64,000 nucleotides of DNA, taken from Faecalibacterium duncaniae (GTDB lineage Bacteria > Bacillota > Clostridia > Oscillospirales > Ruminococcaceae). Each line of letters opens with the position of its first letter. Position 1 is the stretch's first letter. This document shows, piece after piece, positions 18,887 through 27,527 of this stretch. The notes below the pieces were generated by a model. The model did not search any database. It was not told the DNA's origin and saw only the letters and a list, made by a program, of their open reading frames with translations. Location of the stretch: contig NZ_CP048437.1 of NCBI RefSeq assembly GCF_010509575.1, positions 2,232,001 through 2,296,000 on the forward strand. Direction: 5' to 3'. Position numbers and translations under genes: made by a program.

Positions 18887-20334
18887 TTTGCCCCTTTCCG
18901 GTCAAACACAACGCCCACCGTCCTGAACAGCAGGTAGATATCCATCCAAATGGACCAGTTGTCGATGTACTGGACATCCAGCTTGACCACTTCTTCAAAA
19001 TCATCAATATCGCTGCGGCCACTTACCTGCCACAGGCCGGTAATTCCCGGCTTCATGGAAAGGCGGCGCTTGTGATGGCTCTCGTACTGCCGGTATTCAT
19101 CCAGCGTGGGCGGGCGGGTACCCACTAGGCTCATGGAGCCCCGCACAACGTCAAAAAACTGCGGCAGCTCATCGATGCTGGTGCGACGGATGAAGCGGCC
19201 CACCCGGGTAATCCGGGGGTCATCTTCCATCTTGAACATCAGGCCGTTCATTTCGTTCTGGGCCATCAGCTCCTTTTTGCGTGCCTCCGCGTCCACATAC
19301 ATGCTGCGCAGCTTGTGGATGTAGAACACACGTCCATTCCGGCCCACCCGGCGCTGCTTGAAGATCAGCGGGCCGGGGCTTTCCAGCTTGAGCGGAATGG
19401 CCACCAACGCAATGATGGGGATACTGATGATGCACCCCACGATGCCGCCTACGATATCCATGGTCCGTTTCAGCACCTGATCCCGCAACTTGAGCTCCAC
19501 CGTGCCCATCGTCACAACATTGCCGCCCGCACAGCGGCTCAGTTCCCGGCTGATGCGCACCGCACTGGTCTCATCGCAGCAGGCTTTTTCGATCCGATCC
19601 AGCACCGGCAGACGGAAATGGACCGTCAGCCCCATGCTCTCCATCTCCTCGAGATAGGGCAGCATGTTCTCCTCACTCTCCTGCGCCACATCCAGATACA
19701 CTTCATCCAGCGCTGCCTGCCGCAGCCAGTCCATGAAATTATCGAAGTTCGCCTCGATCTTCACCCCATCGATCTCAGTGTGAAGCTGCTCCGGGGCAGC
19801 TTCCAGAATGGCAAGGCCGGTCACACACTTGGACCAGTCCTTTTTCAGCTCTTCCAGAACAGGGCTTGCGTTCTCCTGCGTGGTCACCACTCCCACAAGG
19901 CTCTGAATCCCCTTGGTATAGCGGGAGCGTACCAGCATCTTTTTGAGGACAGCATGAGCGCCCGTCATCACAAAGACATCGATGACGGGCACAAACACCA
20001 GAAAATAGCGAGAATGCAGCATGGAAGCCTTGGTCAGCGCCAGGCAGGCCGCATCAATGAGGGTCAACAAAAAATTGAACCGCACCGCAATTTCAACTTC
20101 ACGAATCGGAGTGCGGTTCACGATATTTTCACTCTGATCAAATGTAAAAAAGGTCAGGATATAGGCCAGCAGCAATAAAAAACAGGCTTCTACCAGATCG
20201 TCCAGCTGGAAGTCCCCCATCTTGTGCAGAACACCTGCGGTCAGCCCCCACGCCAGCCCAATGCTGAGAACCAGAGAGAGCAGATCAATCAGAAACAGGT
20301 ATCCATACTGCAGTTTTTCACGTTTCGTAATCAT
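18883..20334 (-). CDS. Polyprenyl-phosphate priming sugar transferase (EPS cluster 1)
   Basis: First gene of cluster 1, 483 residues. It has four N-terminal hydrophobic segments, a central cytoplasmic Rossmann-like region, a reentrant/transmembrane segment (~290) and the C-terminal catalytic domain with FKQRRVGRNGRVFYIHKLRSM (split here as FKQRRVGRNG and FYIHKLRSM), RRTSIDELPQF and MKPGITGLWQVSGR. The family moves a sugar-1-phosphate to undecaprenyl phosphate, starting the repeat unit. A promoter lies 31-60 bp upstream. Confidence 0.93.
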   Translation of the reverse strand: MITKREKLQYGYLFLIDLLSLVLSIGLAWGLTAGVLHKMGDFQLDDLVEACFLLLLAYILTFFTFDQSENIVNRTPIREVEIAVRFNFLLTLIDAACLALTKASMLHSRYFLVFVPVIDVFVMTGAHAVLKKMLVRSRYTKGIQSLVGVVTTQENASPVLEELKKDWSKCVTGLAILEAAPEQLHTEIDGVKIEANFDNFMDWLRQAALDEVYLDVAQESEENMLPYLEEMESMGLTVHFRLPVLDRIEKACCDETSAVRISRELSRCAGGNVVTMGTVELKLRDQVLKRTMDIVGGIVGCIISIPIIALVAIPLKLESPGPLIFKQRRVGRNGRVFYIHKLRSMYVDAEARKKELMAQNEMNGLMFKMEDDPRITRVGRFIRRTSIDELPQFFDVVRGSMSLVGTRPPTLDEYRQYESHHKRRLSMKPGITGLWQVSGRSDIDDFEEVVKLDVQYIDNWSIWMDIYLLFRTVGVVFDRKGAK

Positions 20335-20364
20335 ACTGTTTCGTTGTCTCCATTTATTTTTACC

Positions 20365-20393
20365 ATTTTATCATATCGGGAGAAGGGTTGCAA
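20365..20393 (-). promoter_or_regulatory. Predicted promoter of EPS cluster 1
   Basis: TTGCAA (20393-20388) and TAAAAT (20370-20365) are 17 bp apart, just outside the island boundary, so insertion left the cluster 1 promoter intact. Confidence 0.72.
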
Positions 20394-20488
20394 TAGATGG
20401 AGATGGAATGCGTGCTGCTTTTGTCGGATCATTACGAATGGATCGCGTCATTTTACGAAAGCGCCTTATCGCATCCAAAATGGTCAGC

Positions 20489-20530
20489 AAAAAGCGCCCT
20501 TTCTCTCGCATCACACAAGAGAAAGGGCGC
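20489..20530 (-). terminator. Strong terminator, probably the original gap terminator
   Basis: A perfect 13-bp stem (GCGCCCTTTCTCT/AGAGAAAGGGCGC) with an 11-nt loop is followed by a U-run on the minus strand (20493-20489). It sits 36 bp beyond the detached copy of the gap 3' end, where a gap terminator would be expected. It now protects EPS cluster 1 from island transcription. Confidence 0.88.
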
Positions 20531-20566
20531 AGTCAAGCTTTATTCAGCTCAGGAGAAACTCCGATC

Positions 20567-20667
20567 AGCAGTTCTCAGCGAAGTACTTAATGGTACGGAC
20601 CATCTGAGAGGTGTAGGAGTTCTCGTTGTCGTACCAAGACACGACCTGAACCTGATAGGTGTCGTCG
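20567..20667 (-). repeat. Left att repeat: detached copy of the gap 3' end
   Basis: These 101 bp match 33604-33704, the last ~33 codons of gap, with one mismatch (A at 20637 versus G at 33674). Read on the minus strand the copy keeps the GapA frame and ends in TGA (20567-20565), while the functional gene ends in TAA. It has no upstream coding part, so it is a boundary remnant and not a gene. It marks the left end of the island. Confidence 0.93.
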
Positions 20668-20746
20668 CAGCTACGCTGAATTTTTGCACTTTTCCAAGTA
20701 GTTCTTCACAGTTTCGTAACAACAGTTACAGTACCAGACCATACCG

Positions 20747-20777
20747 TTGTCGTACCAAAACCGGTTTGTTCGTACCA
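20747..20777 (+). repeat. Arm-type repeat pair, left end
   Basis: TTGTCGTACCA (20747-20757), 9 bp, then TGTTCGTACCA (20767-20777). The same two 11-mers with the same 9-bp gap occur at 33507-33537, in the same direct orientation, and TTGTCGTACCA also occurs inside each att repeat (20626-20636, 33663-33673). The pattern fits recombinase-binding sites. Confidence 0.75.
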
Positions 20778-21189
20778 CAATTATATCACGTTTCAGCGTC
20801 ATTTGCAAGGATTTGATTCGTTTCACTTCTGACCTGCATTTTTAATTCTAACGTATATTTTTACAGCATTCCACGGTTCAAACGCCTTGGGTCTAGGGCT
20901 TCCGTCGGGGCAGCAGCTCTCCCAAGCACTCTCCTCAGAAGCTCTATGACAGCTAGATTGCCAACATGTTCCTGCTGATTAACTGAAATTTCTCCGGACG
21001 TGATTTTGAGCCATGGTGTGGGAAATGTAGTCATTTATGTTTGATATGGAGCAATTTCACTTCCTTCGAACCACGATAATTGTCAAAGTAGTTGTCAGTA
21101 AAAATATATTTTACTTGCAGGTCATCAGATATTGTTCTGTACCTGACGTGAGGGTTCCTCCCTTCACAACATTTACTGCGTAAGAAATC

Positions 21190-21226
21190 TGCCAAGAGCA
21201 GAACGCTCCTGGCAGCAAAAATTTTT
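21190..21226. terminator. Hairpin after the island EPS operon
   Basis: TGCCAAGAGC pairs with GCTCCTGGCA (one mismatch) around a 5-nt loop, 32 bp beyond the last EPS gene. The long T-rich run lies on the plus-strand side, so its strength in the minus direction is uncertain. Confidence 0.6.
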
Positions 21227-21245
21227 ATTTTACTTCATTTGTAAG

Positions 21246-22769
21246 TTACAATCTTGACTTTCTTCTTGTTTTTAAAAGCCTCTGCAGCAGCTCACGCTCT
21301 GCCGGATCAGCTGCAAACAAAAACATTACTGCGCCGTACACTATGGTATAGAGGAGAATACCGAGGCCCAATTGTATTACAGATACCGGATCATGCCAAA
21401 TCATTCCCTTGATGAAACATGCAGCCCCGGTGAGAAGAACTGCCAAACTTATGATGCCAATTGTAGTTTTCCAGAACTTTATCATGTTCAGGCCGACTCT
21501 TTTCTGAAAAAACCAGTTCATTATCAATCCACTGGTCAGAAACATCGAAATTCCTGTGGAAAGTGCCGCACCGGTAATCCCAATCCTGCGTGCGAATAAC
21601 ACTGTTGTTATAATGTTCAGTAGTGCACTTAGCAGGTAAATCTTCGCGCGAAAGCCATACTGTCCTTTGACCTGTAGAATGCATAATCCAAGGTTTTGTG
21701 CCAGATCAACAGAGAACGGCAGCATTACAATGATTGCAACCCAATAGGCTGCCTCATAGCCTTCGCCGACCCATACAAGCAGAAATTCACGACCAAAAAT
21801 GATGAAGCCGGACAAAACCAGCAGTATCACAAAAAATGTAGCCCTTCCAACCCGAATAAACAGATCCGAAACCTTCTGCAATCCATTTTCTTCCTGATAC
21901 AACACACTGACTCGCGGGTAAAAAACACCTGCGATCTGTGTCCCAAACTGCATATAGATCATGTAGATCTGCGCACCAACAGAGTATACCGCAACAACTG
22001 CGGTGCTGAACATTTTGCCCAAAATGACCTGATCTGTTTTCCAGAAAATCTGATCTGCGATGCATCCGATCAGGATGGCCGAAGACAAGGTCAAAATTTC
22101 TTTTGCCACTTTTGAATTCGGTTTCAGCGTCGGAATCCGGATTTCTAACCTGCACTGAACATACCACCAGCGAAACAGGATGTTGACCAAATTCAAACCT
22201 GCAATGACTGCTGTCACAGACATTGCATAAGGGAGCCTCATCACGCAGAGGATCACAAGCAGTGGCTGAACTGTCTGAAGTAAGATCCCGGAAATTTTCA
22301 AAAACACAAAGCGTTCCTGCCCTGTGATCACTGTCAGATAGACTGAACTCAACAGAGTTGCAACCATATTGCAGAACAGCATCCCAAGGATGATGGTGCT
22401 CTCCTGGAGTTCCGCCCCCGTAAAGGAACTGGCATAAAAAGCCCGGAAGCCTAAAATTACAACAACTCCAAGCCCTGTCATTCCGGCTGCCATCAGCCGA
22501 TAGATGCTGCGTGCTGTGGAAAGAATTTCCCTTGCCAACTGTTCATCCTGTTTTCCAAGTGCATTGCAGTAATTGCGCAGGACTCCCGCAGACATACAGG
22601 ATTCAAATACCGTGACATACGAGAAAAAGGAGCCAACGATTTGATAAAGACCGTATTCACTTTGGCCAAGGTAATGCAACAATACCGGAACATAGATAAT
22701 GTTGACCAGAACATTTAAAATGACTTGAATATATGACAGAACTACACCGGTTCTACGTTCAGTGTTCAT
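21246..22769 (-). CDS. Wzx-type polysaccharide flippase (island)
   Basis: The 507-residue protein has 12-14 predicted membrane segments and the oligosaccharide-flippase style opening (GVVLSYIQVILNVLVNIIYVPVLLHYLGQSEYGLYQ). It is probably the lipid-linked repeat-unit flippase of the island EPS set. It is the last gene of the operon, as in cluster 1, but little like the 10203 flippase. Its base composition is AT-rich. Its start overlaps the preceding 80-codon frame by 11 bp. Confidence 0.9.
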   Translation of the reverse strand: MNTERRTGVVLSYIQVILNVLVNIIYVPVLLHYLGQSEYGLYQIVGSFFSYVTVFESCMSAGVLRNYCNALGKQDEQLAREILSTARSIYRLMAAGMTGLGVVVILGFRAFYASSFTGAELQESTIILGMLFCNMVATLLSSVYLTVITGQERFVFLKISGILLQTVQPLLVILCVMRLPYAMSVTAVIAGLNLVNILFRWWYVQCRLEIRIPTLKPNSKVAKEILTLSSAILIGCIADQIFWKTDQVILGKMFSTAVVAVYSVGAQIYMIYMQFGTQIAGVFYPRVSVLYQEENGLQKVSDLFIRVGRATFFVILLVLSGFIIFGREFLLVWVGEGYEAAYWVAIIVMLPFSVDLAQNLGLCILQVKGQYGFRAKIYLLSALLNIITTVLFARRIGITGAALSTGISMFLTSGLIMNWFFQKRVGLNMIKFWKTTIGIISLAVLLTGAACFIKGMIWHDPVSVIQLGLGILLYTIVYGAVMFLFAADPAERELLQRLLKTRRKSRL

Positions 22770-23001
22770 TTATTTTCTTAACAATTCCTTTAATAGTTTT
22801 TCTTATTTTGCGATAGTATTTCGGCGGCGCAACATTTGATGCTGTCATATAGATTTTCAGCCTCATCGTTAACGGTTCCTTTTTGAGATATGGATTGTTT
22901 CGCCATTCCGGAAAACATTGATCAATCCACTGCCGATTTTCCCGAATCAAGCTGTACTCTCCATGATAGCTGCTCAGTACTCGTTCCGTGTTATAATACA
23001 A
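22759..23001 (-). pseudogene. Headless 80-codon gene tail, unknown family
   Basis: The frame has a TTG at 23001 but stays open back to the amber stop of the GT32 gene at 23026, with no ribosome site or plausible ATG in between. It ends naturally, overlapping the flippase start by 11 bp. The product (YYNTERVLSSYHGEY, RQWIDQCFPEW, a basic C-terminus) looks like the end of a larger EPS enzyme; I do not recognise the family. The likeliest reading is the tail of a gene whose head was lost when the GT32 gene arrived. Translation by readthrough of the amber codon is possible but unsupported. Confidence 0.55.
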
Positions 23002-23025
23002 CGCATGCTGTTCATAGACTTTTCC

Positions 23026-23817
23026 CTACTGATTTTTACTCTTCATGATTCCATTGTATTCTAATTTTCTTTTAAGTCGAAACGGAAGAACTAATACCGC
23101 GCTAACTTTCTGTCCAACATTTACTCCAAAACGCTCAATACATTTTTTATTGATCGCCGCAATTTGCTTATCCGTTTTTCCATACCAAGATGCCGCATAA
23201 TGATGGATAGTTCTCGTATTTTTAGTTATATTTAATTCACCACTTTTGTAATTCATCGGGCAAAAATACTCTGGCGGATAAATCGTAATACCCTCTACCG
23301 TTTGAATTTCTCTATCCGGTTTCCATCCGTGTTGCACCAAAATCTGTGTCGTATAAGTCACAATTGTTGTTGTATCAATCGCACCATTCTGATTTCGGAA
23401 ATGCCGCTTTTCATAAAAATCAAGCATTTCTTTGTATATGCCTAATCCGGGATTAGCAGCCATGCCTAATCCGGGTGCTACAGTATATCGAGTTTCGCAG
23501 CCCAAAAAAGCCCCCTGTTTTAAAATTTCATTCAGCGGTTTAATAATTTCGACATCAGTATCAAAATAAATGCCACCCTTATGATACAAAATCCAAAATC
23601 TTGCATAATCGCTCACAAATGCCCACTTTTTTGCCTCATAAGCTTCCCGAACATAATCGCAGCAGTTCAAGTCGAAATTGCTTTCATTCCACTCTCTAAT
23701 TTCATATTCCGGGCAGTACTTTTTCCATGATGCAATGCACTTTTGCGCCAACTCTGGAAGAGGATTTCCTCCAAACCAGCAATAATGGATTATCTTCGGA
23801 ATTTTCTGATTCATCAT
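23026..23817 (-). CDS. GT32-type glycosyltransferase (island)
   Basis: The 263-residue enzyme has the DXD-type sugar-transferase pattern of the capsular polysaccharide/OCH1-like family: PKIIHYCWFGGNPLPE (~5), ASWKKYCPEYEIREWNE, KKWAFVSDYARFWILY (~68) and the DXD motif GGIYFDTDVEI (~87). This is a typical full length, so the amber codon at its end is probably a true stop although the frame remains open for another 88 codons. AT-rich. It should add one sugar to the island-encoded repeat unit. Confidence 0.9.
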   Translation of the reverse strand: MMNQKIPKIIHYCWFGGNPLPELAQKCIASWKKYCPEYEIREWNESNFDLNCCDYVREAYEAKKWAFVSDYARFWILYHKGGIYFDTDVEIIKPLNEILKQGAFLGCETRYTVAPGLGMAANPGLGIYKEMLDFYEKRHFRNQNGAIDTTTIVTYTTQILVQHGWKPDREIQTVEGITIYPPEYFCPMNYKSGELNITKNTRTIHHYAASWYGKTDKQIAAINKKCIERFGVNVGQKVSAVLVLPFRLKRKLEYNGIMKSKNQ

Positions 23818-23842
23818 TTTTTCATCCTAACCTTCTACTTTT

Positions 23843-24904
23843 TCATTCCCAAAAGAATTGATACGGCATAATTCCTTGGGCACTTTGCGCTATCATCAAG
23901 AACTCATAGAGAACGAGAAAAACTATCACACATATATTCACTATCTTCGCTTGTTTTCTGTTTTTCATTTCCACAATCAAATTTGGCAGTATCGTCATCA
24001 CACTTCCCGTAAAATAATACGGAATTCGATTTACAATTTGCACTGAAAGTGAAATCCAATAGAACAGAACACCTACTGCCAACATTTCATACTCGATTTT
24101 GAACTTTCTTTTTTTTGTAGATTTTGCCCCCATACTTAAGATCGTACAAAACATTAAGATGATCAAAAACAGCGCAGGGTGAAGAACATTTCCAGCGTTC
24201 GCATATTCGGTCTGCAAATAGCTCGAATATCCAATCAGTCTTGCCCCGATTTCCGTTAATATTCTTCCGAAAACTGCACAAATACCACATAACGCTACAA
24301 TCATTATAGACAGCGACAAATTTATCTTACATTTCACAAAGGAAATCGGAAGTAGCAAAAAGAAAACTGCAGCACTCGAATGGAAACTCATTGCTATCAA
24401 AATGATCAATATATACCGAAAATATTTTCTCTCATCCAGCAAACTCACTGCTTGCAGAACAATTCCTATCGCCAACGCTTGCCGCACCAGACTGAACTCT
24501 AGGAAATAGAACATTAAACTCGCAAAAATGTATATTGAAAGGTATATATCTTTCGAATTTCGGATTATATAACGATAAAACAACACCATAGTCGGTATTG
24601 CCCATGCTGCCAGATATTCCGTATATGTTGTGCATATGTTACCTAGCAGATGTATATACGCTCTGCTGCCCGCCTCAATCCAATAGATTTCAATATCATT
24701 TTTGCTCCATTCAAGCAGTTGAATATACATCGCTGTGTCTATACCAACCGTTTTTTTTCTCAATGAAACAATAGCCGCTAACTGAAGAAAAGTAATTATT
24801 ACGAAAAGCTTTTTCCCGCATTTTAAGAATCGTCTTTTCAACACGAAGCCTTCTGCAATCATCAAAAAATAATTTATTATAAAAATCATATCATTCAAAT
24901 GCAC
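23843..24904 (-). CDS. EpsG-family polysaccharide polymerase (island)
   Basis: 353 residues with ~10 membrane segments. The EpsG block is SLRKKTVGIDTAMYIQLLEW (~46-65), followed by FSLVRQALAIGIVLQAVSLL (~138) and the His-bearing AMSFHSSAAVFF. It fits a Wzy-like polymerase. It is AT-rich and divergent from the cluster 1 EpsG protein. Its first codons overlap the end of the upstream GT2 by 10 bp. Confidence 0.88.
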   Translation of the reverse strand: MHLNDMIFIINYFLMIAEGFVLKRRFLKCGKKLFVIITFLQLAAIVSLRKKTVGIDTAMYIQLLEWSKNDIEIYWIEAGSRAYIHLLGNICTTYTEYLAAWAIPTMVLFYRYIIRNSKDIYLSIYIFASLMFYFLEFSLVRQALAIGIVLQAVSLLDERKYFRYILIILIAMSFHSSAAVFFLLLPISFVKCKINLSLSIMIVALCGICAVFGRILTEIGARLIGYSSYLQTEYANAGNVLHPALFLIILMFCTILSMGAKSTKKRKFKIEYEMLAVGVLFYWISLSVQIVNRIPYYFTGSVMTILPNLIVEMKNRKQAKIVNICVIVFLVLYEFLMIAQSAQGIMPYQFFWE

Positions 24905-25827
24905 TCTAATGTCAGCAATACTTTTCTGCTCAGCGGCATTTTTGACGTAAGTAGCTGGAAGTAATCTTTTCGGACTTCACTCTTCAGTCTTTTGTAAATA
25001 CTTTTTAGATTTTTATTTTTCTTATCATATCCACGAATTAGCATTTTAGAAAGCATTGTAAAATTTGCTCTTTTTCTCGCCAAAATAGCAAATCTCAAAT
25101 AATCCGGCTGTTCCTGTTCAGTGCGAGTTACAACACGATCCCATACGGAAAGATAGTCCAAATCTTTTTCCGAAAAAGTAGAACGTGTAATTCCACTGTT
25201 ATTCACAAAATAATGATGTAGGATTTGATTTGTTTCCACCATAAAATCTGCTCTTGTATAAAACTCATAACATGCTTCTACGTCTTCGTTTAAAGTAATT
25301 ACATACCTAAAGTTTTCTAAAATGGAAGTTTTTATAAGCTTATTCCACACACCTGTATTACTTGGCTCTCCGTTTACCCGAAAAAAATAATCAAACATTT
25401 TTCTTTTGTCATAAACGGTTATATATTCTTTTGGCTGAATAACTTGAAAATCGGGGATTGCATCTTGCCTTGAGGCACACGCCGTAATTTTTGCCTGCGG
25501 ATACTTTTCAAAAAGACTCCTTAAGACTTCGAGAAAGTTCAATTCGATCCAGTCATCGGAATCAATAAAGCATACATATTTTCCGCACATTACATCCATT
25601 CCTGCATTTCGCGCAGAACTAAGACCGCCATTTTTCTTGTGAATCACTCGAATTCGCCCATCACGCTCTGCCCACGCATCACATAGGGCAGGACAATTAT
25701 CCGGAGAGCCGTCGTCAACAAGAATAAGTTCAAAATCAGGATAGGTCTGATTTACAATAGACTCTATGCACCGATCAAGGTATTTTTCAACCTTATAAAC
25801 TGGAACAATAACACTTATTTCTGGCAT
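24895..25827 (-). CDS. Family 2 glycosyltransferase (island)
   Basis: The 310-residue GT2 has ISVIVPVYKVEKYLDRCIES (~4), LVDDGSPDNCPALCDAW (~36), GGLSSARNAGMD and FIDSDDWIELNFLEVL (~90). The sequence is AT-rich. It overlaps the polymerase gene by 10 bp, indicating a shared transcript. Acceptor and sugar unknown. Confidence 0.9.
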   Translation of the reverse strand: MPEISVIVPVYKVEKYLDRCIESIVNQTYPDFELILVDDGSPDNCPALCDAWAERDGRIRVIHKKNGGLSSARNAGMDVMCGKYVCFIDSDDWIELNFLEVLRSLFEKYPQAKITACASRQDAIPDFQVIQPKEYITVYDKRKMFDYFFRVNGEPSNTGVWNKLIKTSILENFRYVITLNEDVEACYEFYTRADFMVETNQILHHYFVNNSGITRSTFSEKDLDYLSVWDRVVTRTEQEQPDYLRFAILARKRANFTMLSKMLIRGYDKKNKNLKSIYKRLKSEVRKDYFQLLTSKMPLSRKVLLTLECI

Positions 25828-25842
25828 CCTTTTTCCTCTCTT

Positions 25843-26703
25843 CTATCGGCTAACAAAAAAGTCATCAACATCCATATCAACTTTTCGCATTACAAGACAT
25901 CCACTTTCCTTCGCTTGTGGAAAGTCACTTGCTCTTAGTATATCCGGACTGTTCGCTCCTTCTGAAAAATGCAAATAAGTCAAGTAGTCTGTTTTCTTGT
26001 CTGCATAAGGAGACATCATTACCAATGTCTGAAAGAACGATTCATCCGGACATACGGTATTTTTATAGAATATATAGTAGTCCTCGTGTTGGCCAAGGTA
26101 ATTTATAATCCACTCCACCGTCTCACCTGTCAACGCCTACCACTGACTCCCAAAATAGAATTCGATTTGCAGTTGTTTACGCATAAAAGACTTCCATGTT
26201 CGGTTATATCCGCCTGTTAGCTCTACCCAACCTCTTTTTACGACCTTCTGCCACAGCCTTCTCCCAATCATCCACAGGGGGAAATAGATTTGATTGCGTT
26301 TATCCAGATTATTCTGCAAGTGATTCCCGTAATTTTTGCTATCCCAGTACTGAATAAAGTTTTCACCATCATGGTTCTTGAAGAAATTCACAATTTCATC
26401 TGCTGAGTACAGCGGCCAATCCTGCCCGCTGGTCAACCAATAGTAATCATATTTTCCGTGCCGATGTGCTTCTTCCACCAAGTTAATCGTTGCAGTCACC
26501 ATTGAAATCTGTGCCCATTCAACTGACACACGTTTTTCATCCGGAAGCAAAACGATATTGCTTCTTTTTGTAATTTTATTCGCAAAGTCCGCTTTTTTAT
26601 CAATGTGGATATAGCAATCAATGTCTTGATGGTTCAGTTTGTCCAACAGCAGATTTATCTGCTTCGGATTCTTATGGCACAAAATCAAAATTGCTATTTT
26701 CAT
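25843..26703 (-). pseudogene. GT14 (Core-2/I-branching type) glycosyltransferase split by an amber codon
   Basis: Two frames in the same phase, 26703-26137 and 26133-25843, join at a TAG (26139-26137). The first begins MKIAILILCHKNPKQINLLL and has YIHIDKKADF and YYWLTSGQDWPLY; the second continues LTGETVEWIINYL and NTVCPDESFFQTLV, the conserved end of this family. The expected text at the joint is GSQW-W-ALTGE, so a Trp codon TGG has become TAG. The full protein would be ~286 residues. A restart at the ATG-like codon at 26133 would make only the C-terminal part. Probably inactive unless the amber codon is suppressed. Confidence 0.85.
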
Positions 26704-26705
26704 TC

Positions 26706-27527
26706 CTATTTCCTCAGCACTTTCTCAAACATAAACTTCCGCAGCCAATTCGGAGCTAACGCCGACCCACTACGAATCACGCAGCTCTTTATGTACTGAC
26801 CCTTTCCAATGAAGCCTTTCTGCTTCATAAACTTGAACAGCTTTGCCTGCGTCTTGGCATATTTCCAACCAGCACGCCGCAAGTACATATCCGAGCCAGC
26901 TCTCATATGGAGCAGCGGCTCCTGAATGTTGTACCCCTGATATCCGGCCATTAGCATCCGGAGCCAAAGGTAATAGTCCTCCAACAAGTAGAAGTCCTGG
27001 TAAGAACCAACCGCCTCGACTGCGGATTTTTTATACATCACACAAGGGTGATTAAACGGATTGCGCTTCTTTGCAAATTCTACAATTTCCGCATTTGTCT
27101 CCGGTGGCACACGCTTCGCATCGACGGTATTCGGATCAGTAGTAAACTCTTCCACGATGCCAGAGCAGATACTCACTTCTGGATGCTCGTTAAACACAGC
27201 AAGCTGTTTCTCACAGCGATCCGGATACGCAATATCATCGCTATCCATCCGAGCAACCAGCTCATTTTTACAGTGCTTGATGCCCTCATTCAGTGCATTG
27301 CCAAGTCCACCGTTCTTAGCAAGGCGAACGACATTTAAAGTTATCCCCATCTCTTGCTGCTTTTTGGCAATCACCTTGTCCAGCGCATCATTCAGTGGTC
27401 CGTCACATACCAGTATGAAATCATCAGTTGGGAACGTCTGTGATTGAACACTTTCAATTGCTTGCTCGAAGTATTCTGGCTTTTCCTTATAATAAACGGA
27501 CATCAAGACACTGTAATTCTGCATCAT
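26706..27527 (-). CDS. Family 2 glycosyltransferase, AmsE-like (island)
   Basis: 273 residues. The N-terminus SVLMSVYYKEKPEYFEQAIESV, with LVCDGPLNDALDKVI and the metal site LVARMDSDDIAYPDR (~90), is typical of the amylovoran AmsE-like GT2 group. GC content is intermediate between the AT-rich island core and the flanks. It overlaps the priming transferase end by 4 bp at its start and ends 2 bp before the GT14 frame. Confidence 0.9.
   Translation of the reverse strand: MMQNYSVLMSVYYKEKPEYFEQAIESVQSQTFPTDDFILVCDGPLNDALDKVIAKKQQEMGITLNVVRLAKNGGLGNALNEGIKHCKNELVARMDSDDIAYPDRCEKQLAVFNEHPEVSICSGIVEEFTTDPNTVDAKRVPPETNAEIVEFAKKRNPFNHPCVMYKKSAVEAVGSYQDFYLLEDYYLWLRMLMAGYQGYNIQEPLLHMRAGSDMYLRRAGWKYAKTQAKLFKFMKQKGFIGKGQYIKSCVIRSGSALAPNWLRKFMFEKVLRK

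Larger units (their letters stand above)
20668..21245. other. Non-coding left arm of the island
   Basis: This 578-bp stretch holds the inner-border motif CAGCTACGCT, the arm-type repeat pair and then ~400 bp with no convincing coding sequence. I cannot identify a decayed gene in it. A terminator-like hairpin lies near its right end. Confidence 0.6.

Noticed and set aside
20583..20640. An intact second gap gene at the left island end
   Set aside because: Only the last ~33 codons are present; sequence similarity stops at 20667 with no upstream coding part.
23001..23026. GT32 and the 80-codon tail as one amber-containing gene
   Set aside because: GT32 proteins of this type normally end where the TAG lies, and the tail does not resemble a GT32 extension. 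A gene remnant is the simpler reading.
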